A stretch of DNA of 51,799 bases from Candidatus Babelota bacterium (GTDB lineage: Bacteria; Babelota; Babeliae; Babelales; Babelaceae), in contig DNBB01000031.1 of NCBI GenBank assembly GCA_003484685.1, forward strand, positions 7,713 through 59,511, in the 5' to 3' direction. The position numbers and the translations under genes were made by a program. Positions 23,957 through 33,647 of this stretch are shown piece by piece. Numbering within the stretch: the first letter of the stretch is position 1; each line of letters begins with the position of its first letter. The notes beneath the pieces were generated by a model that was not told the origin of the DNA, searched no databases, and saw nothing but the letters and a program-made list of their open reading frames with translations.

Positions 23957-25319
23957 CAGGCAGGTCTTCAAACGTTGTTAATTCGCGCTGGAAGCGCAAG
24001 TGAACGGTACCTGTAGGCCCATTACGTTGTTTACCAACGATTAACTCGGCCTGGTCAGGATACTCAGTATCGGGATTGTAGAGAATATCCCGATACAAAA
24101 ACATAATAAGATCTGCATCCTGTTCAATAGCGCCAGATTCACGCAAATCAGAAAGCATAGGACGGCGGTCAACGCGCGAGTCAACGGCACGAGAAAGCTG
24201 CGAAAGAGCAAGTATCGGTATCTGAAGTTCTTTTGCTAATGCCTTTAAAGAGCGAGATATAGAAGAAACTTCTTGATGTCGATTCTCAAAGCGCCCGCTT
24301 CCATGCAAAAGCTGTAGATAATCAATAACCAATAGCTGGATATCGTTGTCCGCTTTCAATTTACGCGCCTTGGTTCGCAAATCAGCAATCGTCTGCATTG
24401 CCGTATCATCAATAAAAAACTTCATCTCCGCCAGGCGCGCCGCCGCATGCGTAAGATCAACCCACTCATCTGATGAAATTGCTGCATTACGAATAAGATG
24501 ATGCTTAATACGAGATTCGCTAGACAGTAAACGCAAAACTAACTGTTCCGCGCTCATCTCAAGCGAAAAAAATCCAACCGGAAAACCAACTTCTGCCGCA
24601 TGCTGCGCAATACGCAATGCTAACGCCGTTTTACCAACCGAAGGTCGCGCCGCTAAGACAAGGAAATCACTCTTTTGAAAACCGCTTGTCATTTCATCGA
24701 GTTTACGATACCCCGAGGGAATACCTGTCACCCCGCTACGCTGCATCTTAACTTCAGAGAGCTGCTGGAATGCCCGCTTCAACCAAATATCAAGCTGTAT
24801 AAAACCCGCTGCGGCACGCTTATTTGATATTGCAAAAATTGTCCGCTCAGCCTCATCCAACACAGCATCAATTTCGCGATTATCTTGTGCGTAACACGTC
24901 GTAATAATAGAAGTGGCAGATCCAATCAATTGTCGCAAAACAGACTTTTCTTTAATAAGACGGGCATGTTGCTCAACAAGTCCGACCGCCGTAAGGTCAT
25001 CCTGTAACGACAGAAGATATACCACCCCGCCAATTTGCTCGAGTTGGTTTTTTTTAGACAGCTCATCTTGCAACGATATCGTATCAATACGCATCTGACG
25101 CTCAACAAGCCCAGACATTACCGCAAAGATAAGACGGTGAGCAGGAGAATAAAAATCATCAGCAACAAGAACCTCAGACAAGGGAGCAAAGGCTGCATCA
25201 TTAAGCAAAACAGCCCCCAAGACAGATCGCTCTGCCTCAACAACCGCTGGCAGGCTCTTACCTATCACCTGTTCAACGGGCTGCTTTTTTTGAAAATCTC
25301 TTGCTATACGGCTTTCCAA
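23946..25319 (-). CDS. dnaB: Replicative DNA helicase DnaB
   Basis: DnaB is the hexameric helicase that unwinds the replication fork. The 457-residue protein has an N-terminal helical domain (about 25-125, EAERSVLGAVLL) and a RecA-like C-terminal domain. The latter has Walker A ARPSVGKTALAL (about 225), FFSLEMSAEQL, Walker B region LLVIDYLQLLHG, SRSLKALAKELQIPILALSQLSR split over the arginine-finger region, and LRESGAIEQDADLI. The start is TTG at 25319 with AGGGGA about 9 nt upstream; no in-frame ATG lies nearby. It follows rplI, a common order in bacteria, and overlaps ruvC. Confidence 0.95.
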   Translation of the reverse strand: MESRIARDFQKKQPVEQVIGKSLPAVVEAERSVLGAVLLNDAAFAPLSEVLVADDFYSPAHRLIFAVMSGLVERQMRIDTISLQDELSKKNQLEQIGGVVYLLSLQDDLTAVGLVEQHARLIKEKSVLRQLIGSATSIITTCYAQDNREIDAVLDEAERTIFAISNKRAAAGFIQLDIWLKRAFQQLSEVKMQRSGVTGIPSGYRKLDEMTSGFQKSDFLVLAARPSVGKTALALRIAQHAAEVGFPVGFFSLEMSAEQLVLRLLSSESRIKHHLIRNAAISSDEWVDLTHAAARLAEMKFFIDDTAMQTIADLRTKARKLKADNDIQLLVIDYLQLLHGSGRFENRHQEVSSISRSLKALAKELQIPILALSQLSRAVDSRVDRRPMLSDLRESGAIEQDADLIMFLYRDILYNPDTEYPDQAELIVGKQRNGPTGTVHLRFQRELTTFEDLPDEE

Positions 25320-25362
25320 TGGTGCAATCCCCTACTTACCATCAACGATACTTTGGTTTAAA

Positions 25363-25818
25363 TTATGCGCTTGCCTCCGCAACAACTTTAATAGCGATGC
25401 TTGGCTGCAATGAAGAAGAAAGCTTTATTGTAGCAGAAAAAAGGCCCTTTGATTTAATAGATTTATCGAAAAGCACCTGATTCTTTGCAACCACAATACC
25501 CAGCGATTTGAGCACATCAACAACTTCCTGCTGGCTGATAGCGCCATATAGCTTGCCATCATCGTGGAGTTTACGCTTGATAACAACCTCGGCACCAGCA
25601 ATTCGATCTGCCAACTGCGAGCTCTTAACCGTAGTAACAACTTCTTTTGTTTTAATTGTGTCAAAGCGCTTTTGTAATTCGGCTTCATTGTGTGCAGTAA
25701 CAACAACCGCTAATTGGTGCGGTACAAGAAAATTGGATGCATAACCATCAGCAACATTTTTAATCTGGCCAGCCTTACCAACATTGGGAATATCTTTTTT
25801 TAAAAAAACACGTACCAT
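25363..25818 (-). CDS. rplI: 50S ribosomal protein L9
   Basis: L9 binds 23S rRNA at the base of the L1 stalk and helps maintain reading frame. The 151-residue protein begins MVRVFLKKDIPNVGKAG, continues with VADGYASNFLVPHQLA (the N-terminal RNA-binding domain) and then the long connecting helix. The C-terminal domain contains DDGKLYGAISQQEVVD. GAGGGTGTC precedes the ATG. The rplI-dnaB order (43-nt gap) is conserved in many bacteria. Confidence 0.95.
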   Translation of the reverse strand: MVRVFLKKDIPNVGKAGQIKNVADGYASNFLVPHQLAVVVTAHNEAELQKRFDTIKTKEVVTTVKSSQLADRIAGAEVVIKRKLHDDGKLYGAISQQEVVDVLKSLGIVVAKNQVLFDKSIKSKGLFSATIKLSSSLQPSIAIKVVAEASA

Positions 25819-25892
25819 GACACCCTCGTCCTAACAATACATACATCCGTCCTTACCTCCGCCCATAGTATATAAAAATTTTCGGAGACCAA

Positions 25893-27239
25893 CTACAACC
25901 AAAGCCACTGTCCGGCAGAAGATATAAAACCCTGATACTGATATGATGCATAAAGGACCGACTTACCCGACCATGCGGCCTGCAGCCGTGCAGCCCCCAA
26001 CATCATACGCGGTATCGGCGTTCCCACAAACCATCCATCATTGATAAGCGCACATACAAAGTCCTTGTTAGTAAGTGCAATATGCAAAAGGCGCTTGGTA
26101 AAAAACAACTCTGAACACATAAGAGGAATACAACACTGTTTCATAGGGGTCAAAAAAGGATGCGCCGCTCCATCGCCTACACCAAAAGAAGAAACATGCA
26201 CCCCACAAAAAGACAATACCCGCTCAATAAACAAGGGAAACCATTCAGCAAATACAACACGGTGGGATTTATCATAGTAACCATTACACTGCCTTCTCCA
26301 AAAAGCTGCCGCTGCATTCCTCACTAAGTCTTCCCCGTCATCCCTAGAAGGGTATGTTCGATAAACACCCATGAGAATCATACGATTATCAGAACTTAGC
26401 TGCGCAAGCCGTGCTTCTAGAAACTCAGTATTGGCAAGGCGAGGAAAAGTCGTTTCGGGAAAGACCAGCAAACATTTTTCTTTAAATTTTTTCCCACCTA
26501 AACACGTGTCCAAATCTTCTATCAAGGCAAAAGAACTCTTATCAGAAAACGGACAAAAGGGCGGCGCAACAACCCCAACAGCTTTCAGCCAAACAGGGGG
26601 AGGCGCAGGAACGTAACAAACTTCAAAAAAAACACTGGCAACAACCACAACGGCACAGGCATGCCATCGTCTTTGATACAAAAGCTGCACGCAAAATGAT
26701 ACCAATAGACTCATTAAAGCAAGCGCACACAGATCCCCGCAGGCGCCCAAAAGTACGCGAACCAAGCGCAAGTCAATCAAGAATGCCAAAGGATGCAAAA
26801 GATAAATACCTTCCCAATGGCCCAGCGGCCACAGGCTGCAACGAGTCAACCACCATGCCCAAACGGTAAAACAAACCGCAAGAAGAAGATGTCGCCACAG
26901 AGCGCGCCAGCGTGCAACCCAGCAGGACAGCGCTTTAAAAACAAGAAATAGCGCCGCACCATGCGCAGCAAAATATATGGCAGCAAAAAGAGCGCCTGCA
27001 ACCGCTACAAAATGAGCCCCCAAATACCTACACTGCGAGTCTAACGCAACAAAGGCAATCCCACCGAACATGAGCACAAAATAACCAAATACTCCGCGCA
27101 TTGATGCACTATTTGATAAACACCAAAAGACTGTAAGAGTAAACAACCCAAGCGAGAACAACCAACCACCCAGCAAAAATTGAGCCAACCAGACCAAAAC
27201 TGTTAACGCAAACAATTGGTATCCCAGGCTTGACTTCAT
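25893..27239 (-). CDS. lnt: Apolipoprotein N-acyltransferase (divergent)
   Basis: Lnt adds the third acyl chain to the N-terminal Cys of lipoproteins in the inner membrane of diderm bacteria. The 448-residue protein has about six or seven N-terminal transmembrane helices (1-215) followed by a nitrilase-like periplasmic domain. That domain has the expected triad: Glu in VFPETTFPR, Lys in YYDKSHRVVFAEWFPL and Cys in PLMCSELFF. The last matches the Lnt F-G-E-Y-x-P and C-Y-E neighbourhoods with substitutions. The low overall similarity makes exact function slightly uncertain. AGGGAG precedes the ATG. It starts the leftward operon. Its presence argues for an outer membrane. Confidence 0.8.
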   Translation of the reverse strand: MKSSLGYQLFALTVLVWLAQFLLGGWLFSLGLFTLTVFWCLSNSASMRGVFGYFVLMFGGIAFVALDSQCRYLGAHFVAVAGALFAAIYFAAHGAALFLVFKALSCWVARWRALWRHLLLAVCFTVWAWWLTRCSLWPLGHWEGIYLLHPLAFLIDLRLVRVLLGACGDLCALALMSLLVSFCVQLLYQRRWHACAVVVVASVFFEVCYVPAPPPVWLKAVGVVAPPFCPFSDKSSFALIEDLDTCLGGKKFKEKCLLVFPETTFPRLANTEFLEARLAQLSSDNRMILMGVYRTYPSRDDGEDLVRNAAAAFWRRQCNGYYDKSHRVVFAEWFPLFIERVLSFCGVHVSSFGVGDGAAHPFLTPMKQCCIPLMCSELFFTKRLLHIALTNKDFVCALINDGWFVGTPIPRMMLGAARLQAAWSGKSVLYASYQYQGFISSAGQWLWL

Positions 27240-27346
27240 ACGCTGCTCCCTACTCCCTCAAATTATTGTCCCCATGCGGTGACCATGGTACGCTGTCAGT
27301 GAAGAAAAACCAGCATACAAAATCAAAAAACTCAAAGGTTTATCAC

Positions 27347-29278
27347 ATGAAAAAGTACCTTATCATACCATTTATCTGTTTTACAAACTCATTGGTTGCT
27401 TCATTTAATCCACAGATACCTGGTCTAAATCCTTTGCAAACACAAATGCCTTCATTTGAAATGCCTTCACAAAGCCAGGTCCCCATGCCTAGTGCCGATG
27501 ACTTTGCAGCGCTAAACCAATATCTTGAAGAACTTCAACAAAACGATCCAGAACAGCTCAAAGAACTAGAGCGCATGGGAAACGAGCTTATTGCCTCACT
27601 AAGCGATCAGGAACTTGAGGAATTTAGTAGCATGTTTGGCGTAGACCCCCAAGAGCTTCGCAAGGAAGCTGAATCATTCTTAACCCAAGAAAAAGATATC
27701 GCACCGCAAGAACAACCAGAAGAACGTCCGCTAGAACAAATTGAAAGAAAAACAAAAACAAAGCCAGAGGAACAATCCAAGAAAGAACAGAAAGCCACCG
27801 CCAAAGACGCCCAGGCCGCGCAAAACATTCTTCGCTCAATGATAGAAACGCTTAATGACCTGCGCGCCAAAAGCACCGCTTCCCAAGCTATACAAACTCA
27901 CTTGCGAACATGGGATGACGACCTAGTTCTACTTACTTTCTATCTCAACCTTCTTGACAACAAAGAGCATGCTCAACGTCTCCCCGTACACGAGGACGGC
28001 AAGATCATCAACACCCTCTTTAAACTTCACGAAAAAATTCAACCAACAATCAAACTAATCGACCCAGCAATTGAAAAAAAGATACCTAATGAATTTGCCT
28101 TTTTCAATTTTAGTAAAGCACCAACAACCGATGAATTGGCAGCCGCTTATGAAAAAAAACGCGCAGAACATGACCCTAGCAAGATCGAGGCAAAACTAAC
28201 TATAGAAGGCAGGTCTCCTCGCGTCATCAAGCAAGAAATTAAAATTGCACGCATTGCCCAAGCAGCTATCGATGATGAATACGAGCGACTCTCTGATCCA
28301 AAAAATATTGCAGAAATCAAACGGAAAGAAGAAAAAGCTAAAAAAGAAATCCAAGACGCCACCAAAAACCGTAACGCTTTACTTGCCAACGTGACTAAAG
28401 AACTAGGCAACGCGCTTTTTGAAGATCGACTCCTTTCAAAGCTAGAAGAATACCTTAAAGCATACGAACCTGAGCAGCTGAAACGAAAACAAGCGCAAGA
28501 AAAAGCAATTAAAGCACAAGAACAAGAACAGGCAAAACGAAGCAAAAAAGCACCTGAAAAAACAGCCAGTAGCAAAATGGAGCCGACCATTTCTTATGGA
28601 CGCATTCCTCGCCCTCGAAGCGGCGGCAGAGGCAGCGCGTATTCCGGCGGACGCACCTCCTCTGGTGGCGCACCATCGAGCTCCTACTCAGATTACCAAA
28701 CACCACCAAAAACTAGTTCATCTGGTTCAGGAGGCGGGGGCAACTCATATAGCGGCGGTAGCAGTAAGAGCAGCGGAAACGAGGGAGGCGCCGAAGCCGG
28801 CCAGAGTGGAATTCGTAGCACACCGACATCGTTAGCCGATACAGCACGCGCAGAAAGTGAAAAGTTTGTAAAAAAAGATCTCAAATCTTCAATGCAAGAA
28901 TTCACCCAAAACTATGATAAACTCAGCAGCCTTTTAACTAATGCAACGGCGAACTTAACCGACGCCACACCCGCAAACGAACGCGCTAACAAGCTAAAAG
29001 CATTCACCCAACAAGAGCAATTCCCAGATCTACTTACTGCATCCGACAGACTAATCCGAGAGACAGAACGATTGGTCGCTCTGGTTAAAAAAGATAAAAA
29101 GCTTGAGCCTGAATTTAAAAAATTCTTCCCAAACCTGCGCAGTATCGAATCAAAAATCAAGCTTTTCACCGCAGAAGACAAAACCAAAAACAATGCCATC
29201 ATCAAAAAGATCGATAAAAACTTCAAAAAATTAAAAGAACTGCTTCAGCCTTACCAGACCAGAGCAGAAGAAGCATAG
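27347..29278 (+). CDS. Large secreted coiled-coil and Gly/Ser-rich protein of unknown function
   Basis: From the ATG at 27347 the product is 643 residues with a signal peptide (1-18, IIPFICFTNSLVAS). An in-frame extension upstream has no signal-like sequence and is rejected. The mature part has a Pro/Gln/Met-rich start (about 20-45), acidic helices (about 50-130), a Glu/Lys-rich helical region (130-420), a Gly/Ser/Tyr-rich low-complexity linker (about 424-490) and a helical C-terminal domain (about 505-643). There are no cysteines in the mature part that I can see and no enzyme motif. It stands alone between lnt (divergent) and ileS (convergent). Function unknown; a surface or periplasmic structural role is possible. 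Confidence 0.75.
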   Translation: MKKYLIIPFICFTNSLVASFNPQIPGLNPLQTQMPSFEMPSQSQVPMPSADDFAALNQYLEELQQNDPEQLKELERMGNELIASLSDQELEEFSSMFGVDPQELRKEAESFLTQEKDIAPQEQPEERPLEQIERKTKTKPEEQSKKEQKATAKDAQAAQNILRSMIETLNDLRAKSTASQAIQTHLRTWDDDLVLLTFYLNLLDNKEHAQRLPVHEDGKIINTLFKLHEKIQPTIKLIDPAIEKKIPNEFAFFNFSKAPTTDELAAAYEKKRAEHDPSKIEAKLTIEGRSPRVIKQEIKIARIAQAAIDDEYERLSDPKNIAEIKRKEEKAKKEIQDATKNRNALLANVTKELGNALFEDRLLSKLEEYLKAYEPEQLKRKQAQEKAIKAQEQEQAKRSKKAPEKTASSKMEPTISYGRIPRPRSGGRGSAYSGGRTSSGGAPSSSYSDYQTPPKTSSSGSGGGGNSYSGGSSKSSGNEGGAEAGQSGIRSTPTSLADTARAESEKFVKKDLKSSMQEFTQNYDKLSSLLTNATANLTDATPANERANKLKAFTQQEQFPDLLTASDRLIRETERLVALVKKDKKLEPEFKKFFPNLRSIESKIKLFTAEDKTKNNAIIKKIDKNFKKLKELLQPYQTRAEEA

Positions 29279-29285
29279 AAATAAG

Positions 29286-29320
29286 AAGAGGGCGGAAAGA
29301 ATACTCTTTCCGCCCTCTTT
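29286..29320. terminator. Bidirectional terminator between the secreted protein gene and ileS
   Basis: AAGAGGGCGGAAAG pairs perfectly with CTTTCCGCCCTCTT (14 bp) around a 6-nt loop. The A-rich left flank and T-rich right flank suit termination from both sides. It lies 8 nt past the + strand stop and 12 nt past the ileS stop. Confidence 0.85.
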
Positions 29321-29331
29321 ACAAAAATTAC

Positions 29332-32103
29332 CTATACCAAAGGACTGCAACGAGAGCAGACGCCTTGCTCAGCCAACGCTGCTACCCATTGCCAGCAACG
29401 AGGACATTTAACCCCATTAGCATGCTCAACAGCAACTTGTGGCGCATTTTCTGCAAGCGGTTGTATCACGACGCGCGAAGCAACAAAAAGTTCTTGTAAA
29501 AATCCTGTACGATCAAACCCTTCTGCCTTCAATATACCAATATCATCGACCAGGCGATCGCTTAGCACCAACGCTACTTCAAGCGGATGCTTAATTACCC
29601 CCTGAGCACGCTGCTCTTCAATTACTTTCAAGGCAAGCGAGCGCAACTCACGAATTACATTCCAGTCTTTTTCGTACTGCTTGAGATCTTTTTTTGCAAA
29701 AAATGAACGCAAATCGGCAAGATCCGCAAACGGTTGCAAATGAATTGATGTATGCCCCGCACCCTGGTAAAAATCTGTAACTTGTTCTGCCATCAAAGAA
29801 AAAATAGGCGCAATAAGACGCGTTATTGTATCGAGGATATACCACAAAACCGTCTGCGCTGAACGCCGCTTGAGACCAGCTCCCGCGTCACAATACAAAC
29901 GATCTTTAACAATATCCCCATAAAAAGCACTTACTTCAACCGAACAGAATTCAGCAACCAGACGAAATACCTCAGTCAAATCAAAACGCTTATACGCTGC
30001 CTGAACCGAATCTGAAAACTGCAGGAGACGGTACAAAGCATATTGATCCAGTAGCAAAAGCTCGTCTAATGACAAGGCATCCTGGTTGTGTGTGTAATCA
30101 TATAAATTTTGAAGCAAAAAGCGCGTAGTATTGCGCACCTTACGGTAAACAGCGACAACATTCTGAATCAGCGCTTTAGATAGAACAGCATCCCCTTCAT
30201 TACCAATACTGGCAACCCAAAGCCGCAGTCCATCGGTGCCAACCTGTTCAATTAATTCATCAGGTGTTACCACATTGCCAAGCGATTTGGACATTTTACG
30301 CCCCTGCTCATCAACAGTAAAACCATGAGTCATAATCCGGCGCATCGGCGCTTTTTGATTAAGTATCATACTAGTCAGGAGCGAGCTCTGAAACCACCCA
30401 CGGTGCTGGTCAATACCTTCGAGGTAGAGATCTGCCGGTACACCACGCAACTCAGGCCGTTGATTAAGTACCGCAAAGTGGCTTACGCCCGAATCAAACC
30501 AAACATCAAGAATATCCTGTTCCTTACGATAGTCATCAAGTGCAACCTCTGCCGGCACAACACCAGCCCTCTGTAATTCTTCCAAAGTAACCGCATCCCA
30601 GTACTCAACACCATATTGCGCAACCTGATCGGCAACATAATCAATCAACCCAGGAAGTACCTGGTAAGAAACATTATCCGTATGGATAAGTGCTGGAATA
30701 GGAACACCCCATTTACGCTGACGAGAAAGACACCATTCCCAACGATTTTCTATGGTAGAACGCAAGAATGTACGTCCCTGTTCCGGGAAAAAGGCAATGT
30801 CTTCAACCGCAGCAACTGCCTTGTCTTTAATCTGATCATGCTGCAAGTTGCAAAACCATTGTGGGGTTGCCCGAAAAATCAAAGCATTATGGCAGCGCCA
30901 GCAGTGAGGATAGCTGTGCCGAATCGATCCAGAAGCAAGCAAATATCCAAGCTCTTTAAGGCGTTTAAGAACCCAAATCTGACCATCTGCGACAGAAACT
31001 CCCTGTAACTCCAATGGGTCTATGTCAGCATCATACCGTCCGTCTGAAGTAATAGGCGAGTAAATCGGAAGGGCGTTTTTAATCCCAACCTCATAGTCAA
31101 TTGGGCCGCAACCTGGCGCGCAGTGAACGCAGGCAGTTCCCTCATCCAGGCCAACATTAATATCTTCAATCACAGGAACCAAGCGATTTACCAATGGATG
31201 GCGGACCACTAAGTCACGTAGCATTGGGGTAGTTAACTCTTCCTCAACAACATATTCCTGTATACCAACTGCTTCCATGACAGCCTTATAACGATCCTTG
31301 CCAAGAATATAAGAAGCCTCTCCAGCTTTAACGCGCACGTATAGCGCTCCTGGGCGAACCATAACCGCTTGGTTAAGTGGTATGGTCCACGGCGTGGTAG
31401 TCCAGATAACTAGGTAGGTTGCATCTCGTTCTTGGACAGGAAATAGTATATAAACTGAAGGGTCTTTGCGCTCTGCATATTCGATCTCGGCAGTAGCAAG
31501 CGCTGTTGCACAATGCGGACACCAAGGAATTGTTTTATTTTTACGCTCAACAAAACCTTGTCGAACCAACGAAGCAAAAGCCCGCAAAATAGAAGCTTCA
31601 TATGAGGGATCCATAGTAATATATGGGTGTTGCCAGTCCATTAATACGCCAAGTTTTTTAAACTCTTCACGCTGCGTATTTACCCAACGATGCGCATATT
31701 CACGGCATGCTTGTTTGAGTGCGGGACCTTGCAAACCCGCATATTCCTGCGAAACCTTTTGTTCAATTGGCAACCCATGGCAATCCCAACCCGGCACCAC
31801 CGGCACATGAAACCCCATCATACGGTAGGCTTTGGTAATAATATCTTTGAGCACTTTATTGTAAGCATGGCCCAAATGGATATGCCCATTAGCATATGGT
31901 GGTCCATCGTGCAAAACAAAAAGTTCATGCCCTTTATTGCACGACATCGCCTGAGTCGCAAGATCTTCTTTTTCCCATCGTTGCAACATAATAGGATCAT
32001 TAATTTTCGCATCGGCACGCAATGAAAAATCAGTACGCGGCAAATTGAGCGTATCTTTAAAATCTTTTTCAGGAACCTCTGCAGATGTCACAACGTCAGA
32101 CAT
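29332..32103 (-). CDS. ileS: Isoleucyl-tRNA synthetase
   Basis: This class I synthetase charges tRNA-Ile and edits valine. The 923-residue protein has the HIGH motif in PPYANGHIHLGHAYNK (about 68-83), the editing domain with VIWTTTPWTIPLNQA, and KMSKS in EQGRKMSKSLGNVV. The C-terminal zinc ribbon has CPRCW and CSRCS. A further CPHC lies in the NKTIPWCPHCATALATAE segment. Length is typical of bacterial IleRS. The start ATG at 32103 has GGAGTGAGG upstream. murD is divergent, 129 nt away. Confidence 0.96.
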   Translation of the reverse strand: MSDVVTSAEVPEKDFKDTLNLPRTDFSLRADAKINDPIMLQRWEKEDLATQAMSCNKGHELFVLHDGPPYANGHIHLGHAYNKVLKDIITKAYRMMGFHVPVVPGWDCHGLPIEQKVSQEYAGLQGPALKQACREYAHRWVNTQREEFKKLGVLMDWQHPYITMDPSYEASILRAFASLVRQGFVERKNKTIPWCPHCATALATAEIEYAERKDPSVYILFPVQERDATYLVIWTTTPWTIPLNQAVMVRPGALYVRVKAGEASYILGKDRYKAVMEAVGIQEYVVEEELTTPMLRDLVVRHPLVNRLVPVIEDINVGLDEGTACVHCAPGCGPIDYEVGIKNALPIYSPITSDGRYDADIDPLELQGVSVADGQIWVLKRLKELGYLLASGSIRHSYPHCWRCHNALIFRATPQWFCNLQHDQIKDKAVAAVEDIAFFPEQGRTFLRSTIENRWEWCLSRQRKWGVPIPALIHTDNVSYQVLPGLIDYVADQVAQYGVEYWDAVTLEELQRAGVVPAEVALDDYRKEQDILDVWFDSGVSHFAVLNQRPELRGVPADLYLEGIDQHRGWFQSSLLTSMILNQKAPMRRIMTHGFTVDEQGRKMSKSLGNVVTPDELIEQVGTDGLRLWVASIGNEGDAVLSKALIQNVVAVYRKVRNTTRFLLQNLYDYTHNQDALSLDELLLLDQYALYRLLQFSDSVQAAYKRFDLTEVFRLVAEFCSVEVSAFYGDIVKDRLYCDAGAGLKRRSAQTVLWYILDTITRLIAPIFSLMAEQVTDFYQGAGHTSIHLQPFADLADLRSFFAKKDLKQYEKDWNVIRELRSLALKVIEEQRAQGVIKHPLEVALVLSDRLVDDIGILKAEGFDRTGFLQELFVASRVVIQPLAENAPQVAVEHANGVKCPRCWQWVAALAEQGVCSRCSPLV

Positions 32104-32232
32104 ACCTCACTCCTTGCAATAACATGACTAAGGGCCAACGCTCTTAGTTACGCATATTGAATACTTTTATGGCCTTCAAAAAAACGATATACTTACCAAA
32201 AATATGATCACTATCTTGGTGTATTACCTTAT

Positions 32233-33576
32233 ATGGTTACTCTATCACGAAGTTCCCTGAACTCAAAAAAAATAGGCATCTGGGGCCTTGGCGTCTCAGG
32301 ACAAAAGCTTCTTAATTTTCTTGCCCCGCGCACCGAATCGATCGCAATTCTAGAAAAGCCCAACATTTTTGTCTCTCATGCTCCGATACTCGCTCAATAT
32401 TCACATCAATGCTTTAAAGATCCTGATGAACGCAGCCAATTTTTCAACGCATGCGACATAATTATTCCAAGCCCAGGTATTGCAGTTGACGCTTCGCTCT
32501 TACAGACTGGAAAAGTGCACTCTGAGCTCGATCTTTTTGCCCTGTTCAACCAAAAAACAACCATCGCTATAACTGGCTCTCTCGGTAAAACATCGATAAC
32601 AACACTACTTGCGCGCCTACTCGATGAACCTGAATATATAGCAATCACCGGGGGTAACATTGGCAACGGTATTATTGAAAGCATACAATCACCGGCCAAC
32701 TGTCTTGTGCTTGAGCTCTCAAGCTTTCAATTAGAATATACACAGCAATTTTTTCCTGATATCGCCATTATTACCAATATTTATGAAAACCACCTCGACC
32801 GCCATAAAACGCTCGAAAACTATATTCAGGCCAAACTCAATATCATCAGAAACCAAAAAGCTGGCCAATATGCTATCATACCTGCAACGCTTGCTGAGCA
32901 ATACGATTTTATAATGCCCACCAAAGGAACCCTTGTTTTGTGCGGCAAAACTAAACTTGATACTCCTGATGCCATGGTACAGATTTGCACTGAAGCAGAT
33001 GGTTCAATCATTTTACGCCAACACGGCAAATCCCGCACGCTGCTGCCTGCTTGTCAGGTTTCTCAAATCTCTTTCCCTCAAAACTGGGTCATAATCGCTG
33101 CAGCACTCCATTGTCTTAACAAAGTAGATTGCATTACCCAAGGGGGCCTACAACTTCCCGAACACCGCATGGAAGACCTTGGTGAATATAATGGTATCCG
33201 GTATATCAACGACTCAAAATCAACCGTCATGCAAGCAACACTTGCGGCCCTACAGCGATATTCACCAAAATCGACAATTGTATTATTGGGAGGACTGAGT
33301 AAGGGAGTAGATCGAACTCAATTAATACCGTTACTTGCAGGAGTTGCGCATGTTGCCTGCTTTGGGCATGAAGCGCCCCTTCTTTTGGCTGCCTGCCAAA
33401 CGCATGGCATATCTTCAAGTCAGCACGACACGCTAGACGCAGCGTTGGCACATGCCCAATCGCATGCTCAAATTGGAGCAACCATCCTATTTTCACCTGG
33501 AGGTTCAAGTTACGACCTATTTGAAAGTTATCAAGCACGCGGCGCCTACTTTAAGCAGCTTGTTTTATCGCGCTAG
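32233..33576 (+). CDS. murD: UDP-N-acetylmuramoyl-L-alanine--D-glutamate ligase
   Basis: MurD adds D-glutamate to UDP-MurNAc-L-Ala in peptidoglycan precursor synthesis. The 447-residue protein has an N-terminal UDP-binding domain (IGIWGLGVSGQKLLNF), the Mur P-loop TGSLGKTSITTLLA (about 115), the NCLVLELSSFQLEY segment typical of MurD, TNIYENHLDRHKTLENY and the C-terminal NDSKSTVMQATLAAL. The family order and length are normal. The P-loop reads GSLGKT rather than GTNGKT. ftsW follows 71 nt downstream, as in the division and cell-wall cluster of many bacteria, here reduced to two genes. Confidence 0.93.
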   Translation: MVTLSRSSLNSKKIGIWGLGVSGQKLLNFLAPRTESIAILEKPNIFVSHAPILAQYSHQCFKDPDERSQFFNACDIIIPSPGIAVDASLLQTGKVHSELDLFALFNQKTTIAITGSLGKTSITTLLARLLDEPEYIAITGGNIGNGIIESIQSPANCLVLELSSFQLEYTQQFFPDIAIITNIYENHLDRHKTLENYIQAKLNIIRNQKAGQYAIIPATLAEQYDFIMPTKGTLVLCGKTKLDTPDAMVQICTEADGSIILRQHGKSRTLLPACQVSQISFPQNWVIIAAALHCLNKVDCITQGGLQLPEHRMEDLGEYNGIRYINDSKSTVMQATLAALQRYSPKSTIVLLGGLSKGVDRTQLIPLLAGVAHVACFGHEAPLLLAACQTHGISSSQHDTLDAALAHAQSHAQIGATILFSPGGSSYDLFESYQARGAYFKQLVLSR

Positions 33577-33647
33577 AGCAGCTTTACTTTGCACGATTTT
33601 TTACTAGGCTACTGAAGGCACCCCCATTCTTTGCACCAAGGAGCACG

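Noticed and set aside
27230..27346. Longer start for the large secreted protein
   Set aside because: The extension would bury the clear signal peptide that begins at the ATG at 27347 and overlap the lnt start.
27607..28709. Long antisense frames opposite the large secreted protein
   Set aside because: They are Ser/Leu/Cys-rich mirror products of the Lys/Glu/Gly-rich sense sequence, with no start signals.
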